A DNA stretch of 64,000 nt. It comes from Cupriavidus plantarum (GTDB lineage: Bacteria > Pseudomonadota > Gammaproteobacteria > Burkholderiales > Burkholderiaceae). The notes under the pieces are model-generated. The model searched no databases and was not told where the DNA came from. It saw only the letters and a program-made list of their open reading frames with translations. Positions within the stretch are counted from its first letter, which is position 1. Each line of letters starts with the position of its first letter. The translations under genes were made by a program, and so were the position numbers. This document shows positions 26,053 to 33,636 of the stretch, piece by piece. The stretch lies in assembly GCF_905397285.1 (NCBI RefSeq), contig NZ_CAJPUX010000002.1, positions 310,001 to 374,000 of the forward strand. Reading direction: 5' to 3'.

Positions 26053-27063
26053 CTACTTCACGAACCGGCGCACGAGCCGCGCGATGCGGGGCACGAAGTC
26101 GGGCCGCAGCAGGCGCGCATCATACCCTGCCATGCGCCGCTCGTTCTCGACGAGGCACAGGTCGATGAGTGCGCCGGGCGTCAGGGATTCGGTCAGCGCG
26201 CCCGATGCGTTCATCGGGAAGTTGGCGTCCTGCACGCTGTCGCCGGTGTCGATGCCCTTGGCGATGCCGATGCGTTCGCGGATCAGGTGCACCCACACGC
26301 GCCAGACTTTGAGCGTGTAGAACGGCCGGCGCCACCACGGCAGGCTGCGCCGGTACCACGCGGCCCAGTTCACGAAGAACAGGATATGGCGGCCCTCCTC
26401 CTGGATCACGGGCTCGAACGTCTCGACCAGTTCCTCCGGAAAGAATCCCGACTGCCTGGCGGCCGCGAACAGGCCAAACGCGGCAAAGCTGTCGATGCAC
26501 TCGCTGTAGCCTGTGGCCAGCCATCCCCATTCGGGGTCGGCCGGCACCGGATACTCGGGCTCGGGTTCGAGCGCGATGCCGTAAGCCTCGACGAGCTTGG
26601 ACAGCACGACCTTGTGGCGCGCTTCCTCGTCGCCGTCCATCTCCAGCGCGCTGCGCAGCAGCGGGTCCCGTACGGTATTGGCGAACGCATGCACGCGCAC
26701 GGATGCGCGGCCCTCCGTCTGCACGGCGATATCCCAGATCGGCAGGGAGGTCACGCGGCGGAGCGCGTCCGGCGCGAGTTTCGGCCAGTCGATGACGGCG
26801 GGTTTGTAGGGGTTGTGGGTCTGGAGCAGCATGTTGCTGAACATGCGCAGGTGTTCGGGGGAGCCGATGCGGATCGGGCCCGGGGCGGGGTCGGTCCAGT
26901 TGCGCATCGCATGGTCCGCCTCATCCACGGCCTGGCGCGCGATGGTGGCGGCCACGGCGGCGGCCCGTGCCTCGGCAGTGGCTTGCCCGTGGGGGCTGAC
27001 CTGGGTGTCCGGGAAACTGGCGACTCCGTCCTGTGCGATCCCGTCCTCTGCAATCCTTCTCAT
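26053..27063 (-). CDS. Diiron ferritin-like protein next to hopanoid genes
   Basis: A 336-residue protein with two E-x-x-H diiron half-sites: Glu147-x2-His150 (GDEEARH) and Glu223-x2-His226 (QEEGRH). Glu188 (GYSECIDSF) lies at the expected spacing for a bridging/terminal ligand. This is the ferritin-like/ribonucleotide-reductase-like four-helix arrangement used by oxidases and hydroxylases. No signal peptide. Tryptophan- and arginine-rich segments after the second site (NWAAWYRRSLPWWRRPFY) could contact the membrane. The start is the ATG after GGGAGAGTCG. Upstream of hpnB on the same strand with a 34-base gap, so likely cotranscribed. Substrate unknown; a role in hopanoid or lipid oxidation is an inference from position. 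Confidence 0.8.
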   Translation of the reverse strand: MRRIAEDGIAQDGVASFPDTQVSPHGQATAEARAAAVAATIARQAVDEADHAMRNWTDPAPGPIRIGSPEHLRMFSNMLLQTHNPYKPAVIDWPKLAPDALRRVTSLPIWDIAVQTEGRASVRVHAFANTVRDPLLRSALEMDGDEEARHKVVLSKLVEAYGIALEPEPEYPVPADPEWGWLATGYSECIDSFAAFGLFAAARQSGFFPEELVETFEPVIQEEGRHILFFVNWAAWYRRSLPWWRRPFYTLKVWRVWVHLIRERIGIAKGIDTGDSVQDANFPMNASGALTESLTPGALIDLCLVENERRMAGYDARLLRPDFVPRIARLVRRFVK

Positions 27064-27184
27064 CGACTCTCCCGCGTTGCGTGCGGGTGTCATTGTAACG
27101 ATGGCGCGCGCGCTACGCAGCCGAGGTGCGCACTGTGTAGCAATTGCCCGGAACCGGGATGGCGAGGAGGAAAGACGGCGCCCC

Positions 27185-27463
27185 TCAGGGCGCCGGGGCC
27201 GAGTAAGAACGCGGGCGAGGCGCCCGTGGCGGCCAGTCTTGCGAGATATCGGGCACCACTTCGCATTCGCCGCGCACGATGTTCTCGATCGTCGCGCAAA
27301 TGCCTTCGGTGCCACGCGGACCCACGCATACCAGTCCCCGCGGGACTTCGGCGTGAGCCGGAATGGCGTAGACATGCATGCCTTCGCGATACAGCGGATG
27401 CATGGCGAGACGCTCGTTGAGCAGTTCGACAAAGCGCTGGGGGCTTACGGTAGGCTTGTCCAT
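27185..27463 (-). CDS. Hypothetical small protein
   Basis: A 92-residue protein that I do not recognise. An N-terminal helical part (PQRFVELLNERLAMHPLYREGM) leads into a beta-rich part (HVYAIPA, GLVCVGP) and an acidic stretch, and ends in a Pro/Arg/Ser tail. No export signal. The ATG is preceded by GGGAGA at four bases; an upstream alternative would add six residues. It stands alone, upstream of the diiron gene in the same direction with about 120 bases between. Confidence 0.65.
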   Translation of the reverse strand: MDKPTVSPQRFVELLNERLAMHPLYREGMHVYAIPAHAEVPRGLVCVGPRGTEGICATIENIVRGECEVVPDISQDWPPRAPRPRSYSAPAP

Positions 27464-27623
27464 CGCTTCTCCCATTACCAATGCGCCCCCGCTCGCTCGG
27501 GGGAAAGCGAGAAGCCGGGCTGAGGCGTTAACAGCCTAGGGCATGCCGTGCGAAGGCGCAAAAAGGCGGCGAAACCCCGGATGCGTTTGAAACCGTGCGG
27601 AGTTGACGCGCCGCCCGGGCGGC

Positions 27624-27896
27624 TCAGTGGTGGCGCGCATGCCCTCCGGCGGTGCGGGGGATGTCCAGCATGCCGTTGCCGCAGGCCCAGCACGCCGCCT
27701 CGGCCTCGGCCATGGACGCATAATGCATCGACGACTCGATGGTGCTGTCACAGTCCGCGCCACCGCAATGTTCCTCGACGACGATGCGCCACGAGTAGCG
27801 TCCCGGCGGATCTTCCATCACGTGCATGACGAGCGTCCGGCGCTTGTCGCTGAGCGTCGTCGGAGCAGTGGGCGTGATATGGGGTTGCATGGCCAT
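27624..27896 (-). CDS. Hypothetical small Cys/His-containing protein
   Basis: A 90-residue protein of unknown function. A central strand-rich part (RRTLVMHVMEDPPGRYSWRIVVEEHCGGADCDSTI split across a short sheet) is followed by a helix (YASMAEAEAACWACG). The four cysteines in EEHCGGADC and CWACG could bind a metal such as zinc or form disulfides. It ends in His residues (GGHARHH). A good ribosome site (GGGAGC) lies upstream. No membrane segment. Confidence 0.65.
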   Translation of the reverse strand: MAMQPHITPTAPTTLSDKRRTLVMHVMEDPPGRYSWRIVVEEHCGGADCDSTIESSMHYASMAEAEAACWACGNGMLDIPRTAGGHARHH

Positions 27897-28082
27897 GGTG
27901 CGCTCCCGTGGCGTGCCGCGAGCCCCGGCGGGGCCGTCGGACTTTTACCATAGCACCGCTTTGCAGCAATGCCAGCGGCAATGCGGGCATGTGCGGGGTG
28001 CGCCCCGGCGGCTATCGCGCGCGGCGCATTTCCAGTATCTTTGCCGCTCGGCTCCCCGCGCATCCGCGCCATTGAGCCCCTT

Positions 28083-29216
28083 ATGACCGTTGTTCCGATG
28101 CCCGTACCGTCTTCCCTCGCCCGCGCGATCGATACCCTCGTTGCCCACTACGACGCCACCGTGCTGCCGGCGTGGACCGGCGCGGGCTGGGACGCCGGCC
28201 GGCAGCTTGCGCACGAGGCGCTGGACGGCGTCACGGGCGCGCCGCGGCCGGACCAGCGCTTTCGGGCGATGGCCTGCGCGCGGCAGTTGTTCGTCTTCTC
28301 CAGGGCAGGACATCTGACGCACGCGCGCACGCTGTTCTCGTCGCTGCGCCGGTATTTCGGCGGGCAGGATCGCGGCGCATGGATCTACAGCGTGGGTCCC
28401 GATGGCCAGCCGCTCGATACCGCGCGCGACCTCTATACCCATGCATTCGTGATCTTCGCGGCGGCGCACTACTACCGCGCGTCGTCGGATTCCGAGGCGT
28501 TATCGGTGCTGCGCGGCACCGTGGACGTGGTGGAGCAGCGCTTCGCCAACGGCGCCGGCCTGTATCACGCGGCGCTCACGGCGGACTTTGCCGATAGCGG
28601 TGCGGGCGTGCTGCAGAACCCCGTCATGCACCTGACCGAGGCCTATCTGGCCGCGCTTGACGCCACAGGCGACAGATGGTTCGAAACCCGGCTGCAGGCC
28701 CTGGCGCGGGCGGTGCACGTGACGTTCGTCGATCCGCTCAGCGGCTGCATCGCCGAACTGCCGCAGGGCACCGCCGGCAACCGGATCGAGCCCGGCCACC
28801 AGTTCGAGTGGTATTCGCTGGTCGCGATGGCGCCAAAGGTGTTCGCCGATTCGCCGTTGCGTGAAACCCTCGACAAGGCTTTCACCTTCGCGCGGCAGCA
28901 TGGCGTGGTTGATGCCGATACGCTCGGCGTATGCGCGGCGATCGACGATAAAGGCCGTCAGATCGATACCACGCAGCGCATCTGGGCGCAGACGGAGTTC
29001 GCCCGCGCACTTGGCCTGCGCGGGACGATCGGCGGCGAAGCCGGCGCGTTGGCGCAACTGGAAGCGTGGATCGCGAGTTTTCGCATCCGTTTCCTGCATC
29101 CGCTCGGGTGGAATGAGGTGCTGGCCGCCGATGGGTCGGTCCTGCGCGCGGAAATGCCTTCCACCACGCCATACCATCTGCTGACCGCCTACGAGGCATT
29201 GCACGCCCTACGTTGA
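28083..29216 (+). CDS. AGE-family sugar epimerase/isomerase
   Basis: A 377-residue cytosolic (alpha/alpha)6-barrel protein of the N-acylglucosamine 2-epimerase/aldose-ketose isomerase family. Family motifs in order: RQLFVFSRA, DLYTHAFVIFAAAHYY (catalytic His), NPVMHLTEAYLA, RIEPGHQFEWYSL (the GH-x-x-EW signature) and FLHPLGWNEVLAADG near the end. The most likely reaction is interconversion of mannose/glucose/fructose-type sugars, but the exact substrate cannot be read from sequence. It converges with the LysR gene; neighbours give no pathway hint. Confidence 0.88.
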   Translation: MTVVPMPVPSSLARAIDTLVAHYDATVLPAWTGAGWDAGRQLAHEALDGVTGAPRPDQRFRAMACARQLFVFSRAGHLTHARTLFSSLRRYFGGQDRGAWIYSVGPDGQPLDTARDLYTHAFVIFAAAHYYRASSDSEALSVLRGTVDVVEQRFANGAGLYHAALTADFADSGAGVLQNPVMHLTEAYLAALDATGDRWFETRLQALARAVHVTFVDPLSGCIAELPQGTAGNRIEPGHQFEWYSLVAMAPKVFADSPLRETLDKAFTFARQHGVVDADTLGVCAAIDDKGRQIDTTQRIWAQTEFARALGLRGTIGGEAGALAQLEAWIASFRIRFLHPLGWNEVLAADGSVLRAEMPSTTPYHLLTAYEALHALR

Positions 29217-29231
29217 GCGGCGCGCGGACGT

Positions 29232-30089
29232 TCAGTCGTCGCGGGGAGAGCGCAGATCGCTTTTCTGCAATAGGCGCAGGAGGGTCTCGGCCGGTTTGCT
29301 GACGCGCCGCGCCGACAGCGAAATGAACTCCACATCGGGTAGCGCAGGCAACTCCGCGTAGTTCACGGGCGGGACGAGGCCGCGCCCCGACAGGTTTTGG
29401 GCCCGCACGGTAATACCCAGCCCGCCGCGCGCGGCGGCGATGCAGCCCGAATGGCTGCTGCTCGAGCAGACGATATGCCAGCGCCAGCCGCTCTTGGCCA
29501 GCGCATCGAGCACCACGGAGCGCGTGACGCTCGGCTCGTGGACGAGGATCAGGGGCAGGGGCTGCCGGACGTCGATCACCGTGCCCGGCCGCGACAGCCA
29601 TTCGAGCTGGCCGCGGAACAGCGGCACGCCTCGCCGATCGCCTTCGCGCCGCTTGCCGACCATCAGGTCCAGCGCGCCCGCATCCATGAGCTCGTACAGG
29701 CGGCCCGTCATGCCGATCGTGATCTCGAATTCGACGTCGGGATGCGCATCGCGGAACGCGGCCAGGACGTTTGGCAGCGGTCCCTGAGCCAGATCTTCCG
29801 ATGTGCCGAGACGCACGCGGCCCTGGAGACGCGGCGCGCTGAACTGGCCCTCCGCCCGGGCGATCGATTCGAGAATCAGGCGCGCGTGGACCAGCAGCGC
29901 CTCGCCGTCAGGCGTCAGCGACAGCGAGTGGGTGTCCCGTACGAAGAGCCGCCGGCCGACGCTCTGTTCGAGCCGACGGATATGGTCGCTGACCGAGGAC
30001 TGGGACAGGCCCAGCTGGCGGCCGGCATCCGTGAAGCTGCGGGCCGTGGCGACCGTGGAGAAGGTCTGGATCCAGACAGGATTGAGCAT
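29232..30089 (-). CDS. LysR-family transcriptional regulator
   Basis: A 285-residue LysR regulator. The N-terminal winged helix has SFTDAGRQLGLSQSSVSDHIRRLEQSVGRRLFVRD; the ligand-binding domain follows from about residue 90 (GRVRLGTSEDLAQGPLPNVL). It is divergent from an MFS transporter gene, and the 105-base gap contains a short inverted repeat suitable for a LysR operator, so it probably controls that transporter. The inducer is unknown. The start gives MLNPVWIQTFSTVA, the usual LysR N-terminus. Confidence 0.9.
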   Translation of the reverse strand: MLNPVWIQTFSTVATARSFTDAGRQLGLSQSSVSDHIRRLEQSVGRRLFVRDTHSLSLTPDGEALLVHARLILESIARAEGQFSAPRLQGRVRLGTSEDLAQGPLPNVLAAFRDAHPDVEFEITIGMTGRLYELMDAGALDLMVGKRREGDRRGVPLFRGQLEWLSRPGTVIDVRQPLPLILVHEPSVTRSVVLDALAKSGWRWHIVCSSSSHSGCIAAARGGLGITVRAQNLSGRGLVPPVNYAELPALPDVEFISLSARRVSKPAETLLRLLQKSDLRSPRDD

Positions 30090-30101
30090 GGCGGCATTGT
30101 C

Positions 30102-30116
30102 ATCGGCATTTCCGAT
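30102..30116. promoter_or_regulatory. Inverted repeat, possible LysR operator
   Basis: ATCGG-CATTT-CCGAT is a perfect 5-bp dyad 13 bases before the lysR start, in the gap shared with the divergent MFS gene. Its size and position fit a LysR half-site pair. Confidence 0.35.
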
Positions 30117-30194
30117 TGCAGTCAATAACGCCAGAGGGGTTCCCGATGGGCGATGCGATCGATAACATTTCAGCATTCGCTACAAAAACACGCA

Positions 30195-31619
30195 ATGACT
30201 GCCGCTTCACCCCCCACCGCCGCCGGAACAACCGGGTCTTCCCAGAAGGCCATGCTCTGGATCGTCTTTGCGGGCTTCTTCATGCAAGCCCTCGACACGA
30301 CGATTCTCAACACCGCACTCCCTTCGATCGCCCACAGCCTCAACGAGAAACCGCTTGCATTGCAGCCGGTGATCGTCGCGTACACGCTGACGATGGCGAT
30401 GCTAACGCCGGCCTCGGGCTGGCTGGCCGATCGCTTCGGCACGCGCCGGGTGTACTTCACCGCCATCCTGATTTTCGTGCTGGGCTCGGTGTTCTGCGCC
30501 ACGGCCCACACGCTCACGGAATTGACCATCGCGCGCGTGCTGCAGGGTATCGGCGGGTCGATGCTCTTGCCGATCGGCCGGCTGGCCGTGTTGCGCAACG
30601 TGCCGAGCGAGCAATACATCGCGGCGCTGGCGTTCGTCTCGGTGGCGGGGCAGGTTGGGCCGATCTTCGGTCCGGTGCTCGGCGGCTGGCTTGTGGAGAG
30701 CGCGTCGTGGCACTGGATCTTCCTGATCAACGTGCCGGTGGGACTGATCGGCCTGCTCGCGGTGCGGCGCTATCTGCCGCCCGGCGAGTCGGGCGTGGCA
30801 CCGCCGTTCGACTGGCTGGGCTGCGGCCTGCTGTCGTTGTGCATGGTGTCGTTCTCGCTGGCGCTCGACGCCTCGCACGGAACCGGCGGTCCCGCACTCG
30901 GCCTCGCGCTCGCCGCGTTGAGCGTCGTGTCGGCGCTGCTGTACATCCCGCATGCGCGGCGCCATCGCACGCCGCTGTTCCGGCTCGCGCTGTTCCGCGA
31001 ACCGAACTTCAGCACCGGGCTGATCGGCAACCTCGTGGCGCGCATCGGTTCCGGCGCGGTGCCGTTCCTGCTGCCGCTGCTGATGCAGCTGCAACTGGGC
31101 TACACGCCGTTCCATTCCGGCCTGATGCTGCTGCCGGTGGCGATCTCGGGCGCGGTGGCCAAGCGCTGGATCGTGCCGCTGGTGAACCGCTTCGGCTACG
31201 GCAATTTCCTTGTGGTCAACACGCTGATCGTCGGCGGGTCGATCGCATCGTTCGCGGCGATGGCGCCTGGCTGGCCGCTCGCCGTGTCGATCCTGCAGCT
31301 GGCGATCTTCGGCGCATCCAACTCGATGCAGTTCGCCGCGATGAACAGCGTGACGCTCAAGAACCTCTCGCGCGAAGACGCGGGCAGCGGCAACAGCCTG
31401 TTCTCGATGGTCCAGATGCTGGCCATCGGCCTGGGCGTGACAATCGGCGGCGGGCTCGTCAGCCTGTTCTCGGTCAAGCTCGGCGTGGCCGCGCCGGCTT
31501 ATCGCCTCGCCTTCGTCAGTGTGGGCATCATTACGATGCTGTCGGCGCTGGTGTTCCGCCGGCTCGATATTGCCGAACTCACACGGCCGCGCCGCAGCTC
31601 CGCGCCGGTCACTCGGTAA
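30195..31619 (+). CDS. MFS multidrug-type transporter, DHA2 family (MdtD-like)
   Basis: A 474-residue inner-membrane proton antiporter with 13-14 predicted helices. Motifs: DTTILNTALPSIAHSL in helix 1 (DHA2 motif D1), GWLADRFGTRRVYFTAI (motif A, loop 2-3), RVLQGIGGSMLLPIGRLAVL (motif B) and GPIFGPVLGGWLVE (motif C, antiporter). The sequence is closest to the MdtD-like subgroup. The cargo is probably hydrophobic drugs or metabolites, but cannot be specified. The divergent LysR gene is the likely regulator. Its 3' end overlaps the next gene on the opposite strand by 11 bases. Confidence 0.9.
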   Translation: MTAASPPTAAGTTGSSQKAMLWIVFAGFFMQALDTTILNTALPSIAHSLNEKPLALQPVIVAYTLTMAMLTPASGWLADRFGTRRVYFTAILIFVLGSVFCATAHTLTELTIARVLQGIGGSMLLPIGRLAVLRNVPSEQYIAALAFVSVAGQVGPIFGPVLGGWLVESASWHWIFLINVPVGLIGLLAVRRYLPPGESGVAPPFDWLGCGLLSLCMVSFSLALDASHGTGGPALGLALAALSVVSALLYIPHARRHRTPLFRLALFREPNFSTGLIGNLVARIGSGAVPFLLPLLMQLQLGYTPFHSGLMLLPVAISGAVAKRWIVPLVNRFGYGNFLVVNTLIVGGSIASFAAMAPGWPLAVSILQLAIFGASNSMQFAAMNSVTLKNLSREDAGSGNSLFSMVQMLAIGLGVTIGGGLVSLFSVKLGVAAPAYRLAFVSVGIITMLSALVFRRLDIAELTRPRRSSAPVTR

Positions 31620-31980
31620 CGCCGTTCTCTCTTAGCAATCGTTCGCATTCGTCCAGCATGTCGTGGGCGAATGCGGACTGGTAGTTGGGGTCCAGCGCTT
31701 CCATCATCTCGTGCGACGCATACAGGCCGGCTTCGCGCGACAGTTGTTCCGCCAGCTGGCGCGCGAACTGGTCGCTGAGTTCGGACAGCAGGCGCCGCTC
31801 CGATAAGGCGAGCTGCAGCTTCGACCGCGACAGCCACATGCCGGCCAGCGTCGCGCCCTGCGCGTCCGTCATCCACTTGCCGTGTTCGTAATAGGCCGAG
31901 AGCCGTTCCGCGGTCAGCGCGAACATCAGGGCCTTGCGCGTGTTGAAGTCGATGCGCGGGGGCGGTGTCTGCGGAATCAT
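31609..31980 (-). CDS. Hypothetical protein, helical
   Basis: A 123-residue all-helical cytosolic protein without a recognised family. It has amphipathic stretches FALTAERLSAYYEHGKWMTD, SKLQLALSERRLLSELSDQF and EQLSREAGLYASHEMM. The ATG overlaps the stop of the upstream esterase gene by four bases, so the two are an operon and the proteins may act together. No motif gives a function. Confidence 0.7.
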   Translation of the reverse strand: MIPQTPPPRIDFNTRKALMFALTAERLSAYYEHGKWMTDAQGATLAGMWLSRSKLQLALSERRLLSELSDQFARQLAEQLSREAGLYASHEMMEALDPNYQSAFAHDMLDECERLLRENGVTE

Positions 31981-32675
31981 GCGAAGCGCGCCCGCAGCCA
32001 TTGGCCGATATCGGCGATTTCGTCGAGGCACACCGAATGCGCCATGCGATAGGTCTGCCATTGCGGCGCGTGGCCGCGCGCGCGGAGGAAGTCGCGCGCC
32101 TGCTCGCCCAGCGCCAGCGGCACGACATCGTCCGCGGTGCCATGGGCCGCGAAGATCGGCGTATCGGCGTTCGCGGCCGAGGCTTCGGCTGCCACGAGGT
32201 CCGGCGAGGGGATGTATGTCGATAGCGCGATGATGCCGCCGAGGCGCTCCGGATGCGTGAGTCCCGCCGTGTAGGCGATGGCGCCGCCTTGCGAGAACCC
32301 GGCGAGCACGATGCGCTCGCTCGGCACGCCGCGCTCGTTCTCCCGCGCGATCAGGGCGCGGATGGCGTCGCGCGATTTGCGGATGCCCGCCTCGTCGCCG
32401 CGTCGGCCGACTTCGTCGAATGACAGGATGTCGTACCAGGCGGGCATGACGTAGCCGCCGTTGGCGGTCACGGGCATCGCTGGCGCATGCGGGAAGATGA
32501 AGCGGATATTGGGCGCGCCGGCGAGCCCGAGTTCGGGCACCACGGGCACGAAGTCGCTGCCGTCGGCACCGAGGCCATGCATCCAGATGACGGCGTAGGC
32601 GGGCGGTTGCGACGCGGGTTGCGCCGGGCCGGGCGCGGATTCGAGTTCAATGGCGGGGAGCAGCGCAGCGGTCAT
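31977..32675 (-). CDS. Carboxylesterase/phospholipase-type alpha/beta hydrolase
   Basis: A 232-residue cytosolic serine hydrolase of the acyl-protein thioesterase/carboxylesterase group. The oxyanion motif WMHGLGADGSDF, nucleophile Ser128 in GFSQGG, Asp in GTADDVVP and His in MAHSVC complete the catalytic triad. Members cleave short- to medium-chain esters or lysophospholipids. The first 25 residues are Ala/Pro-rich and poorly conserved. It forms a two-gene operon with the helical protein downstream through a four-base overlap. Confidence 0.92.
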   Translation of the reverse strand: MTAALLPAIELESAPGPAQPASQPPAYAVIWMHGLGADGSDFVPVVPELGLAGAPNIRFIFPHAPAMPVTANGGYVMPAWYDILSFDEVGRRGDEAGIRKSRDAIRALIARENERGVPSERIVLAGFSQGGAIAYTAGLTHPERLGGIIALSTYIPSPDLVAAEASAANADTPIFAAHGTADDVVPLALGEQARDFLRARGHAPQWQTYRMAHSVCLDEIADIGQWLRARFA

Positions 32676-32874
32676 GAGGATCAGGCCGGTTCCAGGGGGC
32701 AGGGGCACGCGTGGCGGCCCTGTTGCCGGGGATCGGCCGGGCCAGTACGCATGCGCACGGCCGCGAGTATCGCACACGCTCCGCGGAGCGGGCGGGCTGC
32801 CGGTGGCGGGCGGCCCGCCGGATACGGTCTTGGGTCCCGAGTAGTCCCGCGTGTGGTCCCCCGGGTCCCGGGGA

Positions 32875-33159
32875 TCAGGCCGCGGAGGGGACGATCGGCA
32901 CGGGGGTCAGCCCCGGCGATACGCGGGTAGGCTGCTCCGTAGGCTCGGTGGCCGCGCGGCGCCGGTCGGCCACGCCTTCGACACCGCTCGTGCCCACTTC
33001 CTCGAGGAAGGAGATCATGTTCCGGTAGTAATCGACTTGCATCTGCGCTTCCAGCAGGCGGCGTTCTGCCTGAAAAAGCGTCAGCCTCATGTCTTGCAGT
33101 TCCTTCTCAGCGATTTTTTCGGGCGTCGGTGGACTGAACAAGTTAGCAAGCGAACGCAT
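32875..33159 (-). CDS. Hypothetical coiled-coil protein
   Basis: A 94-residue cytosolic protein. Residues about 12-55 form a charged amphipathic coiled coil (EKIAEKELQDMRLTLFQAER, EAQMQVDYYRNMISFLEEVG), followed by a disordered Thr/Pro tail. I do not recognise a family name, though short coiled-coil proteins of this kind are common in Cupriavidus/Ralstonia. It is isolated, with about 200 bases on one side and nearly 480 on the other. Confidence 0.7.
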   Translation of the reverse strand: MRSLANLFSPPTPEKIAEKELQDMRLTLFQAERRLLEAQMQVDYYRNMISFLEEVGTSGVEGVADRRRAATEPTEQPTRVSPGLTPVPIVPSAA

Positions 33160-33636
33160 GGCAGATACCTCCAGGGGTGACGACGCTGTTAATGCAAATG
33201 CCTTGCCATGAGCATCAATATAGACGAAAGCAGGGCAGGTACACGATGGGTCACCATGCGCCATGTGGGCTCGCCCACGCGGAGGATTGCCTCTCGCCAC
33301 ACCTCGGTGTAAATTTTTTGCGGAGCTTTTGCGGTGGTTTCGTAGCAGGCACTTCATGCACGAACGATCGATCACTTCTGCACGCGATTGTCATTTTTAC
33401 TCGCGGGCGAGAGGGCTTGTTGCTTCGTGCGCATGAATGACACCCGGTCATGCCGGAGAAATGACGCAGTGCGGCGGGTGGAAATACAACAGCAGGACAA
33501 CAGCAAGACCAACAATGCGCCCGTTTGCGGTGGGTGTCGCAACGCACGTTTGAACGGCTTTCGCCGGTAATGTTCCCTGCCGCGTGATGTGTCTGCGGAC
33601 GCGTTCGGCCCGAGGCCGTCCGACCGCGCAGGTAGA
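33160..33636. other. Non-coding stretch before the exported CobN-like gene
   Basis: No convincing gene. It separates a leftward gene from the rightward chelatase region and must hold promoters for both. Local features: an A/T-rich patch (GTAAATTTTTTGCGG), a small palindrome CTCGCGGGCGAG, and a hairpin-prone segment ACCCGGTCATGCCGG. I looked for the conserved boxes of a cobalamin riboswitch and did not find them on either strand. Confidence 0.5.
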
